Of a stretch of 5,755 nt of DNA, positions 5,716 through 5,755 are shown piece by piece. The first letter of the stretch is position 1, and each line of letters opens with the position of its first letter. The translations under genes and the position numbers were made by a program. The DNA is taken from contig USCW01000113.1 in the NCBI GenBank assembly GCA_900553315.1, positions 1 through 5,755 of the forward strand, in the 5' to 3' direction. Source of the stretch: an uncultured Eubacteriales bacterium (GTDB lineage Bacteria; Bacillota; Clostridia; Christensenellales; Aristaeellaceae). Under the pieces are notes generated by a model that made no database searches, had not been told where the DNA came from, and saw only the letters and a list, made by a program, of their open reading frames with translations.

Positions 5716-5755
5716 GCTCCCTCCCGAAAAGATTTACGGTGGGGAGATTCTGGGG

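Noticed and set aside
1..5755. CRISPR array, insertion sequence, tRNA or phage element
   Set aside because: I saw no regularly spaced direct repeats, transposase motifs, cloverleaf-like sequence or integrase; the palindromes at the ends are single hairpins, not inverted repeats enclosing a transposase.

Overview
The window looks like ordinary chromosomal DNA from a moderately GC-rich Bacillota, most likely a gut-type Clostridia lineage. The reasons are strong AGGAGG-type ribosome binding sites, use of GTG and TTG starts beside ATG, a VanS/PhoR-like sensor kinase with an OmpR/PhoB regulator, and DUF2142 and orphan TraX-family membrane proteins. The placement is an inference from gene content and style; no marker gene is present. 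There is no rRNA, tRNA, CRISPR array, insertion sequence or phage gene.

Layout: five genes lie on the minus strand and one on the plus strand. Reading the minus strand from right to left: (i) a 137-aa membrane-anchored PDZ-domain protein (4360-4773, GTG start), followed by two candidate terminators (about 4321-4353 and 4133-4166); (ii) a good sigma-70-type promoter (4102-4130) driving a two-component system, the response regulator (3386-4054) and histidine kinase (1915-3399), which overlap by 14 nt and are probably translationally coupled through a TTG start; (iii) after a 108-nt gap, a 67-aa membrane miniprotein with an arginine-rich tail (1603-1806) and a 502-aa DUF2142 multi-spanning protein (60-1568), each with a near-ideal Shine-Dalgarno site. 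No strong terminator separates (ii) from (iii), so one RR-HK-miniprotein-DUF2142 transcript is possible. On the plus strand, diverging from the PDZ gene, is a TraX-family membrane protein (4850-5662).

How the genes may work together: the kinase has a large extracytoplasmic sensor loop and the regulator is a DNA-binding type, so the pair probably controls envelope-related genes, possibly including the downstream DUF2142 gene, whose family is often linked to surface glycan assembly. The PDZ and TraX genes are also envelope proteins but are separately transcribed.

Non-coding structure: both window ends carry long, nearly perfect GC-rich palindromes (1-40 and 5674-5715) of similar design, each just downstream of a stop codon. 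The 305-nt space 4055-4359 holds the promoter, two terminator candidates, one extra hairpin and a doubtful 11-codon ORF. I found no clear evidence of a new biological system. The best leads are the palindrome pair, the miniprotein/DUF2142 pair behind a two-component system, and the Cys/His cluster in the sensor loop.
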